Below are positions 11,801 to 23,890 of a stretch of 64,000 nt of DNA, piece after piece. Origin of the DNA: Deroplatys truncata (Eukaryota > Arthropoda > Insecta > Mantodea > Mantidae); contig CM060976.1 of assembly GCA_030765065.1 (NCBI GenBank), forward strand, positions 59,504,539 through 59,568,538. The letters run 5' to 3'. Position numbers and translations under genes: made by a program. Position 1 is the first letter of the stretch. Each line of letters opens with the position of its first letter. The notes beneath the pieces were generated by a model. It had not been told where the DNA came from. It was given only the letters and a program-made list of their open reading frames with translations, and did not search any database.

Positions 11801-12153
11801 GATCACGCTATGTAACAACATGGACACGTTATGTAACAACATGGACACGCTATGTAACAACATGAACACGCTATGTAACAATACGATCAAGCTATGTAAC
11901 AACCTGAGCACGCTATGTAACAACATGATCACGCTATGTAACAACATGAACACTCTATGTAACAACCTGAGCATGCTATGTAACAACATGATCACGCTAT
12001 GTAACAACCTGATCACGCTATGTAACAACACGATCACGCTATGTAACAACACGATCACGCTATGTAACAACCTGATCACGCTATGTAACAACATGATCAC
12101 GTTATGTAACAACATGATCACGCTATGTAACAACATGATCACGCTATGTAAAT
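8810..12153. repeat. 21-bp minisatellite, about 160 copies, with higher-order structure
   Basis: The consensus unit is ACGCTATGTAACAACATGAT plus C (21 bp). Variation is concentrated in the six bases between AACAA and ACGC (ATGATC, CTGATC, ACGATC, ATGTTC, ATGAAC, CTGAGC). Shorter units of 20 bp (AACAACTGATC form) and 18 bp (AACATGATC form) also occur. Because 21 is a multiple of 3, both strands stay open for long stretches, encoding heptads MITLCNN (plus) and MLLHSVI (minus). Frames break only at the short units. The marker ACAGACTCAT at 9281 and 10508 starts a ~1.2-kb higher-order duplication, and CCTGAGTACGC recurs near 9137, 10347 and 11303. I treat it as a satellite, not a gene. Confidence 0.97.
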
Positions 12154-12400
12154 AGGGTGGACCATTTAAGTTAAGGCTATACAATATATCCAAAACTAAG
12201 CGTTGTAGAAAGAAATGTCTTTAATAAAACTTGATTGATATTATGACGAAAGTAAATGCCGCTAGTCGTGTTTCGTTTGGAGGCCGTTATGAGGGTCATT
12301 TTGGGTCAATTTATTTTTTTAAATGGGAACCTACAATTAGGGTCCCATTTAAAAAGACCCTGAAATGACCCTCACTACGTCCTCCAAACGAAATAATTCC
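12154..12400. mobile_element. foldback MITE, truncated copy
   Basis: It begins at the end of the minisatellite with GGTGGACCATTTAAGTTAAG and matches the complete copy at 36165-36510. The left arm and centre (AAATGGGAACCTACAATTAG) are present and the right arm is partial. The centre forms a strong hairpin: GTCATTTTGGGTCAATTTAT against the GACCCTGAAATGACCCTC arm. Non-autonomous and non-coding. Confidence 0.85.
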
Positions 12401-13453
12401 ATTATCTTGACCTTCCATCCGCTTTTGTACTACTTGGTTACATTAAAGAAGAGTTTTGGTGGTTTATTCAACAACTCTACAGTAACAGGATATTTTCTTT
12501 CTACACATCACGCCATTTACCAAAACTAAAAAGTATCAGAACATAAGTGCCAGAAGTACTTATTCGACTATAATTTACTACAAATTGGTTGTCTCTTAAG
12601 ACACACAGTAGTCCTGTAGCAGTTTTAAAAAGAGAGAGAGAGAGAGAAAAAGAGAGAGAGAGAGACTAGCTATGGTTGCCAGTTTTAGCGCTTCCAAGGA
12701 ATGCAGATTGTTAAGATTACACCTGTGTGCAACAAATTCTGCTAAAAAATATAATAGAAATATAATATCACGAAATCAATTCGTAGTAACGTCCTCTAGT
12801 TGCCGCTGTGTAACTCTCGTCGTTTCTTTCTGGTCCACCCAAGTCCTAACAGGCAGACATCTACTTTGATCCTCCACAAAGAGTTGTTTGTTATCTTGTG
12901 TTGCTCTATGGCTGACCACTAGAATGCTTCTCCAGCATGCAGACCTCGAACTGACTTGCATTCCTTTCGTTCACCACCCTTTGCTGCTACAAGTTAAGTG
13001 TACATATGTCTGTAAGTAAACATCAGGTCAACAACCCTCAACGCTCGACAGTTCAATATCCCAAATTGAGTGAAGATCTCGGATGGTTTCTTTTAGTTAT
13101 TCCCATACACATACACTTTATTTTACATATGATCATCAGAGTCGGGTAGGCATGTTCCATTTTCATGGTAATGTTCCGTCGTAAAATAAAAGATGTTGAA
13201 TCACATAAAAACTCGATTTTGCACACGAAATTTCCTTACATGAAGCGAAAATAGCTGCCTGGTGTGCAGTATATGCATACAGAATCATAAGGTCTATATT
13301 TTTTGAACAATACATACAGAGTATAGGAATTGAACAACTGACAGACATAAAATGTCAGTCTGGGTATTTCGAACAAGAGTTTTACTACCACGCATACAGC
13401 TGATGAGTTATTAAGTTTAATTCAGAATTTTTTTAGGTAGGGTAATCAGTAAT
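12401..13453. other. unassigned stretch with a GA microsatellite
   Basis: A (GA)n tract lies at about 12632-12664. The remainder has short open frames only and no recognisable family. Confidence 0.5.
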
Positions 13454-13684
13454 GGATTATGGCTCTCAAGATACCCTGTTGTATGCGATTTTCATCTATG
13501 GGGGAATTTGAAAAATAAAGCGTTTGCAATAATCCACTATACATTGAAAGAAATAAAAGAAAACACCAGGCGAGAAATTCACTCAATTTTGGATATTGAA
13601 GTCTCTAATGTGAATAGAAATTTCCTGAGAAGATACCAGAAATGTATGGATAGAGAAGGACATCATTTCCAGCATCTCTTATAA
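13454..13684 (+). pseudogene. mariner-like transposase, C-terminal relic
   Basis: Without any ATG, one plus-strand frame reads from about 13454 to TAA at 13682-13684. It contains CDFHLWGNLKNKAF, the block just after the third catalytic Asp in mariner transposases, and ends NFLRRYQKCMDREGHHFQHL-L-stop. That is the family's characteristic C-terminus (NF.RR...C....G.HFQHLL). In the PD motif region the sequence reads RYPVVCDF where SPDLTPCDF is expected, so the catalytic Asp is lost. The N-terminal two thirds and the ends are absent. Confidence 0.8.
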
Positions 13685-14908
13685 TAAGGTGTGTGCTTAA
13701 TATCACTGTAACTGTAACAATGAGAACGCGAAGCATTTGCACGGATATTTATAACTGTCTCGGCAGGAGTCCCAGCTACAGTGACCGCGCGTGAGCCGCC
13801 GAGTCGTGCCCTCAGTGTGAAAGAAAAGGAGTGTATTATCCACCCCAGCATTCACCCACCAATTAGGGAATACCGCGAAATACCCAAGACGAGAGTGGCC
13901 GTCCCAACGGGGATCTAATACAGAACCTTCTGAATGCAGCCTTACATGCTATCGCGAAGCCATCGAGCATAGTATAAAGGTGGTAAATGGAAATGTACAA
14001 ACACATAACATAATTTTCAGGAATATAATATTAGGTCGCTCATTAGGATCTAATCTCTTATTCCAGTTCAGTAGGATAGTATTAGCGTGCGTGAATGCGA
14101 CAGCTTTTGCCAATAGATTTAATGGCATACTAAAAGCTGCTGCAGGACAAATTCGCCACACAACGAAGGCGTTCTGTGGTTGTCAGTTAATAGCGTCCTT
14201 AAATAAATGAAGATTGTTATTATTTATTCATTTTTTTATTTATTTATCCATCAGAGGAAGACGAAAAATAAAATTACGTAGGTAGGAGGGGAGGAGAGTA
14301 GAATTTAAAGAGAACCCTTTTCATTAGGTGGATTTAAATGCACAGTTCATACAGCGCTTCAAATGCTGGAAAGTAATACTCAGTGACAAAAGAAATCGAA
14401 AAAAGATTTACGCTCGCTCAGTTAAGTTTTGAATGAAGACAAAGCGCATTTTCTCTAACAAGTCAGAACGATGCACTTCATTTCTAATTCAGTTATTACT
14501 CTCCAGTGAAGCTTATAGCTCGACAAAAGAATCGTGCTGCCGCAGCTAATACCGGAACGTTAAAATCGCAGCGACAGTCAATTATTGTCCTGCTTGGTTA
14601 ATCCATGCGCGTCGTTATTTAATCCAAACCTTAATTCATTTTACTGCCAGCATCATTTTGCTAAACTGGGGAAAATGGTTTTCGCCTGCACGTGGAACTG
14701 CAGTGAGCAAACAGATCAAGATAAATACGGGAGGGAAATTAGCTGCTATACTTGGGTAAAATGGCGGAAAAGGGAAGGAGGGAGGGAGTTGTGACTGGGA
14801 AAAAAACCTTCTCTTTTAACTGCATCTGCAACCGGCAAGATCTCTTAAAACTATTTTCTAAACGGGGATTTCTTTAAACGAGATCGATTCAAAGTTGTAC
14901 ATGTATAT
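13685..14908. other. unassigned stretch
   Basis: Contains short open frames on both strands around 13950-14210 and 14585-14794 without recognisable domains. I see no repeat shared with the rest of the window. Confidence 0.35.
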
Positions 14909-16662
14909 TTTTACTTTCTCTACCAAGTACATAGTAGGTAGAGAAGGTATTGCATTCCACCCAAAAATTCGATACCGAAATTTCCCAGAAATACATGTTT
15001 GGGACCCCTGAATCCAAAAAAGAATTTTTAGAAGAAGGTCCGTGTATATGTCTGTGAACAGCATAACTCAAAAACGAAATGCTGGATAAATACAACACTT
15101 GGTATTTAGGTTCAGTACCTTCCAAAGATACGACACGAAGATTTTCAAGAAAATACCCTCGCCTCAAACAACACTTTACATCAGCATTTTTAGAAATTTT
15201 TGATTTCCTAAACATGGCTGTAATGATTTATATTAAAATACCATACATTAAAGCCATTTACATAAAAGGTTAAACATGTATATTTGGAAATTTCTGGGAA
15301 TAGCCTGTGAAGACCTCTTCATTCGGAAGGAATTTTGTATAATCTTGTATAGCTTGTAAACGTTAAGTGCATACGAAATACACTAAAATGTACATCTCTT
15401 TAAAACACAATTTATTTCAGCTAACTGTTTTGTGACCTCAGCCATTTCCGAGTCATGCATTATTAATAGTCGATTTGTTCAATACTTTGTCATTCTTTTT
15501 AAATCCCATCGATTTTCAGTTGTTTCTGGCGATTGCAAGGAAACAATATGGAAGTTTATGGCCAGCATATATCGCCCAGTTCTTAAACATTTGACTATCG
15601 CGTTTCTCTTTGTATCCTAGCTAAAATTTGTAATGTAGCTATTTTGTAATAGTTTATTTGGATTAAAATGAAATAGTAAAATAAACTTTAGTAAGAATAG
15701 TTTATACACTCACTAATAAATCATAGAGGGTTGAGGCAGTATTTTTAACACTTAAATGATTTCAGTCAAATTATATAATATAAAATATAATAACAAATAT
15801 ATGTAACAATTTATAAAAAGTGCATATAACAGTCATTGTATTAATGTTTACATTATTGTATACATGTTTAATAATGTTATGTGAATGTATTACGTAATTT
15901 AATAATGTAAGAGCTGTTAGAATAATAGGTTAAAAGTTGCTAACAATGAGGTAACTTTGAGGCAATAATGAATTGGAAGGTTTAATAATGTTACTGGTAA
16001 TTCTTGTAGCAACAATAGTGTAATTTTTGAGACAGTTTATAAATAGTCAATAAACAACCAGAAAACATGAAAGTAAAATAAAAGTATTCTATTGGAGTAG
16101 GATTAGTCAATCAGAAACTGAAACGGAGCAAAATATATAAATTCAGAAGTCAGTTGCTAGCAGACAACGTTCCTAACCGGACGCCAGATGCGTCCTCGAG
16201 AAGTGAGACACAAATAGTTTACGTGTTAAAAAGTGCAAGTGATTAATAAATAATCTCACAGCTCTCTCTCTCTCTATATCAGTGAAGTGTTATTTAATCG
16301 TGTCAAGGATTAATAAAAGGAGTGAAGTAAATACTATAACCTGTGTAAGCCTATATTCTTCAGCCGCACCACGCCTTGATATTCACGTCTCTACAAATTA
16401 ATACTGACGCAGCCGAGGCAAACATAAATGTATAATATTTAAAGAAACAGAAAAAAAAAATACAAAGTTAATATTTTTAAACTTGGGGCGAAGGCTACCG
16501 GAAACTATTTACCATACGTGCGGTTGCAAGTTCGGCTCCCCAACAGTCGAAATACAATACATTACAACAACCTACTTCAAATTGACGCCCAAAGCATGGT
16601 GCAAATAACGTAAAGACAATACTTACTTCAGGGTAGAGAAAGTCATGTGAATGTATCACACC
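14909..16662 (+). repeat. family R copy 1 (interrupted)
   Basis: The head TTTTTACTTTCTCTACC is at 14909. Family landmarks follow in order: TTGCATTCCACCCAAAAATT, GAACAGCATAACTCAAAAAC, TTCAGTACCTTCCAAAG, CTTCATTCGGAAGGAATTTT, and the tail GGTAGAGAAAGTCATGTGAA at 16632. A 0.9-kb unrelated segment interrupts the last part (15731-16629). It is non-coding, and the frames in it recur only as decayed fragments in other copies. Confidence 0.9.
15731..16629. mobile_element. unidentified insertion in family R copy 1
   Basis: The host repeat reads ...ATAGAGGG before and AGGGTAGAGAAAG after, so AGGG looks like a 4-bp target duplication. Inside are a TATA-like ATATATAAATTCAG (near 16135), several AATAAA-like signals and a CT-rich tract (about 16261-16275), which is LTR-like in texture. 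Near 16500-16545 a GCAAGTTCGGCTCCCC motif resembles a tRNA B box. The termini are not TG...CA, so class is undecided. Confidence 0.4.
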
Positions 16663-17040
16663 CGATATTTATGCTGTACAGTTTTATTCTGCAGTTTATC
16701 TATATGTATACTAATAATTATGCGCGAGCGTGTGGGTACGTTTGTGAGCGTGTGCGTTGGCCGATTTTCACAGTTATTTCACTTGTGAATTGTTTCTGAT
16801 GGACACCTACCAATTTCGATTCTTAAGTTGCTTGAAATACTAAAAAGCGTTTACAAAGCTTAAAATCGGAATACATTAGAGTTCTAAAAGAATATCCTTC
16901 TGAAGACAACTTATTTTTAATTGAGAAAACCAATGAGTAGAAAAAATCATTGTTACTCCACAGAAATGAGTATAAATATAAAACAATTGTAGTCGGAATT
17001 TCAACCCAAGCAATATGTATTGATGGTCACAATTTAGCAG
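16663..17040. other. unassigned stretch
   Basis: Contains a GT-rich tract (GCGCGAGCGTGTGGG... near 16722-16760). Nothing else recognised. Confidence 0.4.
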
Positions 17041-17315
17041 ACGTCCTCCGTGGTGTAGTGGTTACCAAGCTAGTCTCCAGTTCTCCAAACCCGGTGGAGG
17101 GCGATGAATGTTTTTATGTAAAAATACTTAGCGTGCTTCCTTCGGAAGGGAAGAAATGCCGCTGGTCCCATGTCGTAGATTTACGGCACGTAAAAGAACC
17201 TCAAGCCTGATAAAGAGATCTCTGAGCAAAATAACCGGTCATTCACGCCCAATATAGAATAGGACGCCAAAGACTAAGGCAGATAAAGAGCGTCTATAAA
17301 TAAAACTCAATTTCA
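17041..17315 (+). mobile_element. tRNA-derived SINE, family A
   Basis: The head CCGTGGTGTAGTGGTTACC is an A-box-like tRNA start. A degenerate B-box region (CCAAACCCGGTGGAGGG) follows. The body contains CTTCCTTCGGAAGGGAAG and TTTACGGCACGTAAAAGAAC, with a 3' end of AAATAAAACTCAATTT. The same body and tail appear at 34797-35068 (plus) and 60866-61165 (minus), which defines a SINE family. A pol III transcript mobilised by a LINE is inferred from its structure. Confidence 0.85.
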
Positions 17316-18554
17316 ATTTTCAATTACGTTTTAGGAACTGAAACAACAGAAGGTGTATAAACAAAGACAAATTATATGCTTATAATGATTATATGCAAAA
17401 CGTGCAACAAAAATGTGAATAGCCTTTATATAAGAAGGCCTTATTTTATTTTCTTTGTATATTGTACTGGAGCTCTTTAACACAGTGTAGTAAATAATTC
17501 TTTACAATTATATCCAGCGCAATATCAGAAGTTATTCAACTAAGAGGATTGTCTTTTTAATTTGTGCCATTTCCAAAATGTTTAAATCGGTGCCTAATAT
17601 TCGTCAGTTTGGTCTCATTTTCTTTGTGTATTGAGTAAAAGGTTTCTGTATTATTTAAAAGCTGCCTAGTCTCTATGTTATTAAATAATTACAGGACCAA
17701 GGAGAAGGCATAAAGATTTAAAGGATCATCTAATGTAATTATCTAAAAAATGACTGAACTGTTCCGATAACTGCTGTCCTATAAAGACACAAACTGTAGA
17801 ATATTTACAAAACTTGGAAGAGTTTAGGAGTCGGCATTATAAATCTATCATCCGCTGATATTACATACCATTTACATAAATATAGTAGATTTTTCATCAT
17901 TTTAGGAATATGGTGGGGATGTTTCACGATAAAAATCTCTTACAGCGTTTCATAATAATTTCATAGATGATACGTGATGGGTAATTTAATTAGTTTAATC
18001 GTCATTTAGGTTTAGAAAGCTACATATGCAATGTCAGGTAAGTGGACTGATTCTACATATACAGAAGTACATTATTAAAGTAAAAAACCCATTTTCTTTA
18101 TAATTATTTCTAAAAGAAAGAGATAAATCGAAATATATTAAAAATATGGTAATGAGAAATGAATATGAGAAAGCCAAATAATTCTATGTCCAATTTTTAT
18201 TTCCTCTAATACTTATCGGAATAAATATCGTGTTTGGCATGAAATTCGATATGAAGAAATAGAAATACACATTTTGAGACTCTCATATTAAAAAGTTCAT
18301 TCTTTAACAACTAAGTGTGTTTGTATATCTATCATCATCCTCCTCGTCACCAGCACGGGATATGCCCTTTGGCTTGTTCCATTTTCAATAAAATTTGCAG
18401 TTGGCAGATCGCCATCTGCCAACATTGATTCTTTACACTTTTGTATATCCATTCTGTTTACATGATCCTACAATTTTTGTCTTATTCAATATTCAATTAT
18501 TATTCCATTTAAAATCTTTAATATTTCATCTCTCCTATAATGTTTTTGTTCATT
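17316..18554. other. AT-rich unassigned stretch with a perfect hairpin
   Basis: At 18400-18423, GTTGGCAGAT and ATCTGCCAAC form a 10-bp perfect stem with a 4-nt loop. The rest (17316-18399) is AT-rich with no recognised feature. The stretch 18340-18390 may be a decayed LINE 3' region. Confidence 0.4.
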
Positions 18555-19400
18555 TTTTACTTTCTCTACTACGTATAGTAAGTAGGGGGAGTATTGCATT
18601 CCACCCAAAAATTCGATACCGAGATTTCACAGGAAATACATGTTTTGAAGTGCACTGAATGCATATAAAGCATTTTTGGAAACATGTCCGTGTGTGTGTC
18701 TGTGTGTCTATCTGCCCGTGTGTCTGTCTGAACAGCATAACTCAGAAACGAACAGTCAGATAAACACCAAACGTGGTATTTAGGTTCAGTATCTTCCAGT
18801 ATCTGCGACACGAAGTTTTTCAAGAAAACACCCCCACACAAGATTACCCTTCACATGGAACATTTATCGAAAATTTTTATTTTCTCAAAAATGGCTAACG
18901 ATTTTGATTAAAATATCATACATTTAAGATACTTTCATGACAAATAAAATGCCTAGCTTGAATTTTCTGGGAATGTCTCCAAAAGTATTCTTCATTGTGA
19001 ACGACTTTTGCATAACTGGTAAACCATAAGAGATAGACAATATTTTATTACACAAAAATGTAGATCGCGTTAAAATACACAATTTATGTCGAATGCGTTT
19101 TTTTTTTTGAGCGAACCATTTTCGAGATATTGCGTGTTATTCCCTTAAATTTTCCAATACTTGTACTTTTTCTCAAATGGGAATTCGTTATTCATTTTTT
19201 ATGTCCTGGTTATGCAAAGAGAATAGCAACCTCCTCTTAAAATATTTTACTATCGCTTAAAGCCTACCAATTCCCCTTGCATCTACAACAAAATTATCAA
19301 TAAGATTAACATCTCGATATCTCGGTTAACATGAAGCATATGGAGAATAAGCGTTTGTAAAAATAGTTTGTACAAGAGGGATTTTTTTCAGATTTTTTTA
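18555..19400 (+). repeat. family R copy 2
   Basis: Head TTTTACTTTCTCTACTACG; then ATTGCATTCCACCCAAAAAT, a TG-rich tract in place of the CA tract (about 18691-18725), GAACAGCATAACTCAGAAAC, TCAAGAAAACACCCCC, and GAATGTCTCCAAAAGTATTC. The tail region (AATAGTTTGTACAAGAG) ends abruptly near 19371-19400. It belongs to the 'GAACGACTTTTGCATAACTGG' subfamily shared with copies 9 and 11-14. Confidence 0.9.
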
Positions 19401-19565
19401 TACAAGAGTATGTAACTTCACACATAATTATCTCAAGAATCTCGTTTCGGTAACCTCTATCTTTTTCTGTTATGCGGCGGTCAGCACATAACACACACAC
19501 TCATATTGAAATAGCCATAAATTTAAAGTTTCAACATTGTTGCTTTCTTACAGTTTTATAAAGTT

Positions 19566-19825
19566 TTATTTTTAAGTTCCATTTAACTGCAATGGTCTTT
19601 TCGGCGGCCTCTCTTTTGGAACATGTTATTGCCTATGTGTATTCGCTGGTCGTTGGATTCTGTCTGTGGGCTCTATTCATTAGATCAGACACATATTCAC
19701 ACACTCGTTTATACTTCCAGACTCTGGGAAAGATGGGAAAAATTCCCACCCTCCAGCCGGGAATCGAACCCGGACTCCTCGCACAGCAGGCAGATGCTCT
19801 ACCGACTGAGCTACGAGGCCAGCCT
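19566..19825 (-). mobile_element. tRNA-derived SINE, family B, with target duplications
   Basis: On the minus strand it begins GGCCTCGTAGCTCAGTCGGT (A box) and carries CCGGGTTCGATTCCCGG (perfect T arm, B box GGTTCGATTCC). A ~180-bp non-tRNA body follows, then an A-rich tail (CTTAAAAATAAAA). It is flanked by matching TTTTATAAAGTT at 19554-19565 and 19826-19837, a 12-bp target duplication. The anticodon arm does not pair well, so it is not a functional tRNA gene. Confidence 0.9.
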
Positions 19826-19837
19826 TTTTATAAAGTT

Positions 19838-20764
19838 CTTTTAATTTCACTACATAAAATTCGAAATTTAATTTATTTTGCATATCTGTGTTATTAATAT
19901 ATGACAACATAACAAGATCATTAAAATCACTTTGTTGTTGAATAATTGTATTGTTTAAATAGATTTTTGCTATTACATGGTTTATTGGTTTAGAAACTTT
20001 TGTTTTCTCCTAAGAAATTTGAAGTTTGTATTTCTATTTGTGAATTTATTATTAAAAGGTGAAAAGGTACAGATAAATACCCAATGCCACGCTACTAAGG
20101 ACGTAAGGCAAAGATTATTATCCAGATATTTCGGCTACCTCAAACCTCACCTTACGCTGAGAACTTTTCATAGATAATACCACGAGAGTGGACAATATTG
20201 TGTATAGCGGTTGATGAATTATCCGACTGATATCCAATTCACGAATGGTGTTTGCTAAGACTGTTTACTCAATGAAATGTTTAATAAAGAATTCTAATAA
20301 AATTATAATAACATAATATTAATTAATTCAGTTTATTGCATAGGAATATAATGTAGCACGGCCTTCTATGTTCTTTAAGAAAGTTTCCTTTGTTCTTTTA
20401 GCTTACAAATCAAATATTACGAATCAACTGCGACAGATTCCGAACAAATACGAATTAGGTCCGACAATCTTATTTCGACAAAATTGCAGTGATAATTACA
20501 TGCGAGCATCTCTCAGCCAATGTAGGTCACACTGATGCCTTAATTACCAAACACAATCCAACTTAATCTTAATTCTACAGTATGGTGCATTAAAACTAAT
20601 ACTGATAGGTTTTTTTCCCACTTCATTTTTGTTATTATAACCTCTGCTTCAATTCGACTAAGGATTAGGACGCCTATTCTCATGTATTTTCCTGTTAACT
20701 TTTGACAATATAAAGAAACTGTAAAAATGCGAGATATGGTGCCCTAAAAACTACAAATTCTTAA
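19838..20764. other. unassigned stretch
   Basis: AT-rich, with no recognisable coding region or shared repeat. Confidence 0.4.
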
Positions 20765-21190
20765 TTTTTACTTTCTCTACTATGTTTAATAAGTAGAGGA
20801 TATACTGTAATCCACCCAGAAAATTCCGATACCGAGATTTCACCGGAAATACATATTTTGAGTCTCCCTGAATAAAAACAAACATTTTTAGAAAAACGTT
20901 CGTGTGCGCGTCTGTGTCTGTGAACAGCGTAACTCAAAAACGAGAAGTCGGATTGATATTTAAGTTCAGTACCTTCCAAAGGTGCGACATGCAGATATTC
21001 AAGAAAATCTCGCAACCCAAACTCCTTTACGTGGAATATATTTCGAAAGTTTTTGTTTTCTAAAAGCTGGATTTAACGATTTTGATTAAAATACCCTATA
21101 CTTAAAATACTTACTGACAAATAAAATGTAAACCTATAATTTTTCTGGGAATACTTTGTAAAGTTATCTTCATTCGGAAGGATTATTTTA

Positions 21191-21673
21191 CAGGGTTATT
21201 CAAAAAGAAAGAACGGACTTTGAATATGTTTTTCGAATTACAATACATGGCGACACATGCGATACATCACTGAGTAGAGGAAAGTTCTGATATTTATTTT
21301 CTGTGTTCAAAATGAGCTTCATTTGTTATGCGAGGACGACCAGTGCTTTTCCTTTTGCATGCGCAACCTTCTTCTAGGAATGTATTGTATCAATTGTAAG
21401 TTTTTTTATGGCGAGGTGGCTCGTTGTTGAACTTGCAACGACATGCACGCACCAATGAGACAATGGATTCACTCTTTACATACTGCAGCATACAAAGGGA
21501 CTTCTCCTGTGGCGTCGCCATTATTTCGTAAACAAACCCAGCGCTCCTGTAGGCAGTGAATTGAACTAATATTCGGAGCTTAAAACTTTGAACTTTGCTC
21601 TATTCAATGATGTGTCGTATGTGTCGGTATCTATTGTCGTTCGTTAAAAATGAATATTTTTTTGAATAACCTG
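21191..21673. mobile_element. deleted mariner-like element (TA target duplication)
   Basis: The inverted termini are CAGGGTTATTCAAAAAGAAA (left) and, on the other strand, CAGGTTATTCAAAAAAATA (right). TA flanks both sides (21189-21190, 21674-21675), as expected for the IS630/Tc1/mariner superfamily. It sits inside family R copy 3 and interrupts sequence that is continuous in the other copies. Only the transposase N-terminus remains, so it is non-autonomous. Confidence 0.9.
21305..21521 (-). pseudogene. transposase N-terminal helix-turn-helix relic
   Basis: The start ATG is at 21521. The frame opens MATPQEKSLCMLQYVKSES, the usual N-terminus of the insect mariner-like transposases with a DUF4817/HTH head. 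After an in-frame stop it continues YNTFLEEGCACKRKSTGRPR, the conserved linker of the same domain. Between them some residues and the middle 'PPSRPSIR' block are eroded. The catalytic DDE domain is absent: the element is an internal deletion derivative. Role in the intact family: DNA binding at the element's inverted repeats. Confidence 0.85.
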
Positions 21674-22106
21674 TATTATCTTGTATAACTGGTAAACGGT
21701 TTTATTTCATAAAAAATGTATATCTCTTTTAAAACACGCAATTTATTTCAGTTAATTTTTTGTGGTATCGGCCATTTCCGAGATATTGTTATTAATAGTG
21801 CGAATTATTCAATACTTTCTCATTCTCTTCAAGTCCTTTCGATGTTCAGTTGTTTCTCGCGATTGAACGGAAGAGTATGGAATTTTAAGTCCAGCGTATA
21901 GCGTCCAGTTCTAGAACATTTGAACCTCTATTCCCCTTATGTGCATAACGAAGTTAATGTGCTATTTCCGAAGGTTGTATCTCGATATAATGAAAAATTA
22001 TAAATAGGAAAATAAACTTTCGTAAGAGTAATTTGTATACCCACTAATGAGCGCCAGAGGGTAGAGAAAGTCGCGTGAATGTCACACATCAAATGTTTGC
22101 ACTTTT

Positions 22107-23890
22107 ATGCAACTTTCTTAATACTTTTTTTGAGCTGAAAGTTTTAGTTATAAAATTGCATCAGGTTAAATACTGGCTAGCTCACATTTGCGGGTGAAAA
22201 AATAAACAACCTTAGAAAATTTTAAATGACGTGTTGTCAAGAATATTACACAAGGACATAAAACAGTTGACGTCTCATAAAGTATGTACTAACCAGAAAA
22301 ACAAATGAGTTTCTTAGCTTGCAGCATATCAGAATGTCAGAAACACACTCTCTGTCCAGAGACAGTATGTTACTCTTACTTGGTCCCTTTGACAACCCCC
22401 AGTGGGTTTGTTTTGTCGGGCAAAGTTTTCTGAGACTATAAACTAACTGAAAGAGATATTACAATGTTGGGCTTGTCAAAAACAACATACATGGATATTA
22501 AGAGTCACACGTCTACAGTGCTTACTGAAAATATCACTGCTTCTGGGCTTTTCCGTCCACCACATTTTGTAGCTTGATGTGCTTGAACACCTATAGTTAT
22601 CAGATATAACCAGAAGTTAAGGATAGTTTAGAAATGAGTCCGTGAGTTAATCATTTATTTAATAAAGCAGTAGCTCTAAAACCTAATTATCCACTTACTT
22701 GAATGTAATTCTAAAGCCTATCAGCTCCCACAGTTTATAGAAGGAGTTCATACTTCTAAAAGCATCCCCAATAGTGATGAATAATGATATTAATTTCAAA
22801 CGTTTCCAAATACGACTAATTGGGAAGAAGTGAGGGAAGATCTATAATGATAATATAACAACAAATTCGTGACAGAGTTTGAGGGAAAACTCTACAGAAG
22901 TGTCGACCAAATCTCCTAACTTGCCATTTTATTTTCTTTCTCTTATTGTTTATTAGAAAAATCTCAATCCTGTTCCTATCTCTAAACCTGCTTCCCATGT
23001 AACTGCCCCTTATCCAAATTCATATAGAGCAATGGTAAGTTGATAGGGATTTCACAGCTTATTTCGTTTTTCTGACAAGCTCTTTTTTCAGCAATTTTAT
23101 TCCTTGTAAATGCGCCACACGATGGGAGTTTTCATCCAGTCTGTTTGAAAATTAGGCATAAGTTCTTGAAAGCTGACTAAATAAATTTAAGAATGCTGTT
23201 TTTTCATCTTAAAATAACTCCGAGGTTATAGCTTTATTTGAAAAGGTGTTTGTGTTTTCTACTTCAAAACAGAATTATAATTTTGTCATAGAAAATGGTA
23301 AGCAATAGGCAAAAATAAGTCTTAATCTTTTAGACATTTGCTTTAAAAATGCTCTACATTTATAGTTTAATTTTTCAAAATATCCTTCCTAGGGCTCCTT
23401 TCAAGAGATTCCAATTTTTTTTTGAAAATTAATAATTTCTAAAAGCTTAAAGGATGTCGAACTCAAATTTAAATTCCTTTTATACACACATACATCATAA
23501 GAAGTTATGACGTAAATTTCAGTTAAATTAATTGATAACTGTGGAATTTGACATTTTGAGTTGAGGGTAGTTTCAAAAGTGTATTACCTTAACCGAAAAG
23601 ATTAACCAAATACTAAATTATGCAGTTATTAAAGTGCTATAGCGTATCTATTAGTATAGGACTTGTTTAATTCTACACATTTTCTGTTCATTGAGTGCAA
23701 CACTTGATATGTATGATATGTTATTTGCTCATTTCAGAGGAATGTAGCCGATAGCAAACTGCAGCAACTTAAGTAGGTTTCTGAGGTGAACTTCATTCCA
23801 AAATACCTTGTGTCTTTTCAAACCTTTTTCGTTGAGTTTGGAGTCTTCCTCTGTTAAATATGTAAATGAGGCATTAAAAGACGGAGATGC
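22107..23890. other. AT-rich unassigned stretch
   Basis: I find no recognisable coding frame, RNA gene or shared repeat in this 1.8 kb. Confidence 0.4.

Larger units (their letters stand above)
20765..22106 (+). repeat. family R copy 3 (interrupted by a DNA transposon)
   Basis: Head TTTTTACTTTCTCTACTATG. Landmarks: CCGATACCGAGATTTCACCGG, GTGAACAGCGTAACTCAAAA, TTCATTCGGAAGGATTATTT. After the insertion at 21191-21673 come TTATCTTGTATAACTGGTAA and the tail GGTAGAGAAAGTCGCGTGAA at about 22059. Confidence 0.9.

Noticed and set aside
8810..12153. CRISPR-like array
   Set aside because: The variable part is only about six bases, there are no spacers, and the context is eukaryotic.
8769..12193. Long open frames of up to 204 codons on both strands
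   Set aside because: They are translations of a 21-bp minisatellite (heptad repeats), open only because the unit is a multiple of three.
12632..12664. GA tract as a GAGA-factor regulatory site
   Set aside because: A simple (GA)n microsatellite with no promoter element nearby.
19740..19825. Functional tRNA gene
   Set aside because: A and B boxes are good but the anticodon arm does not pair well. A body, A-rich tail and 12-bp target duplications show it is a SINE.
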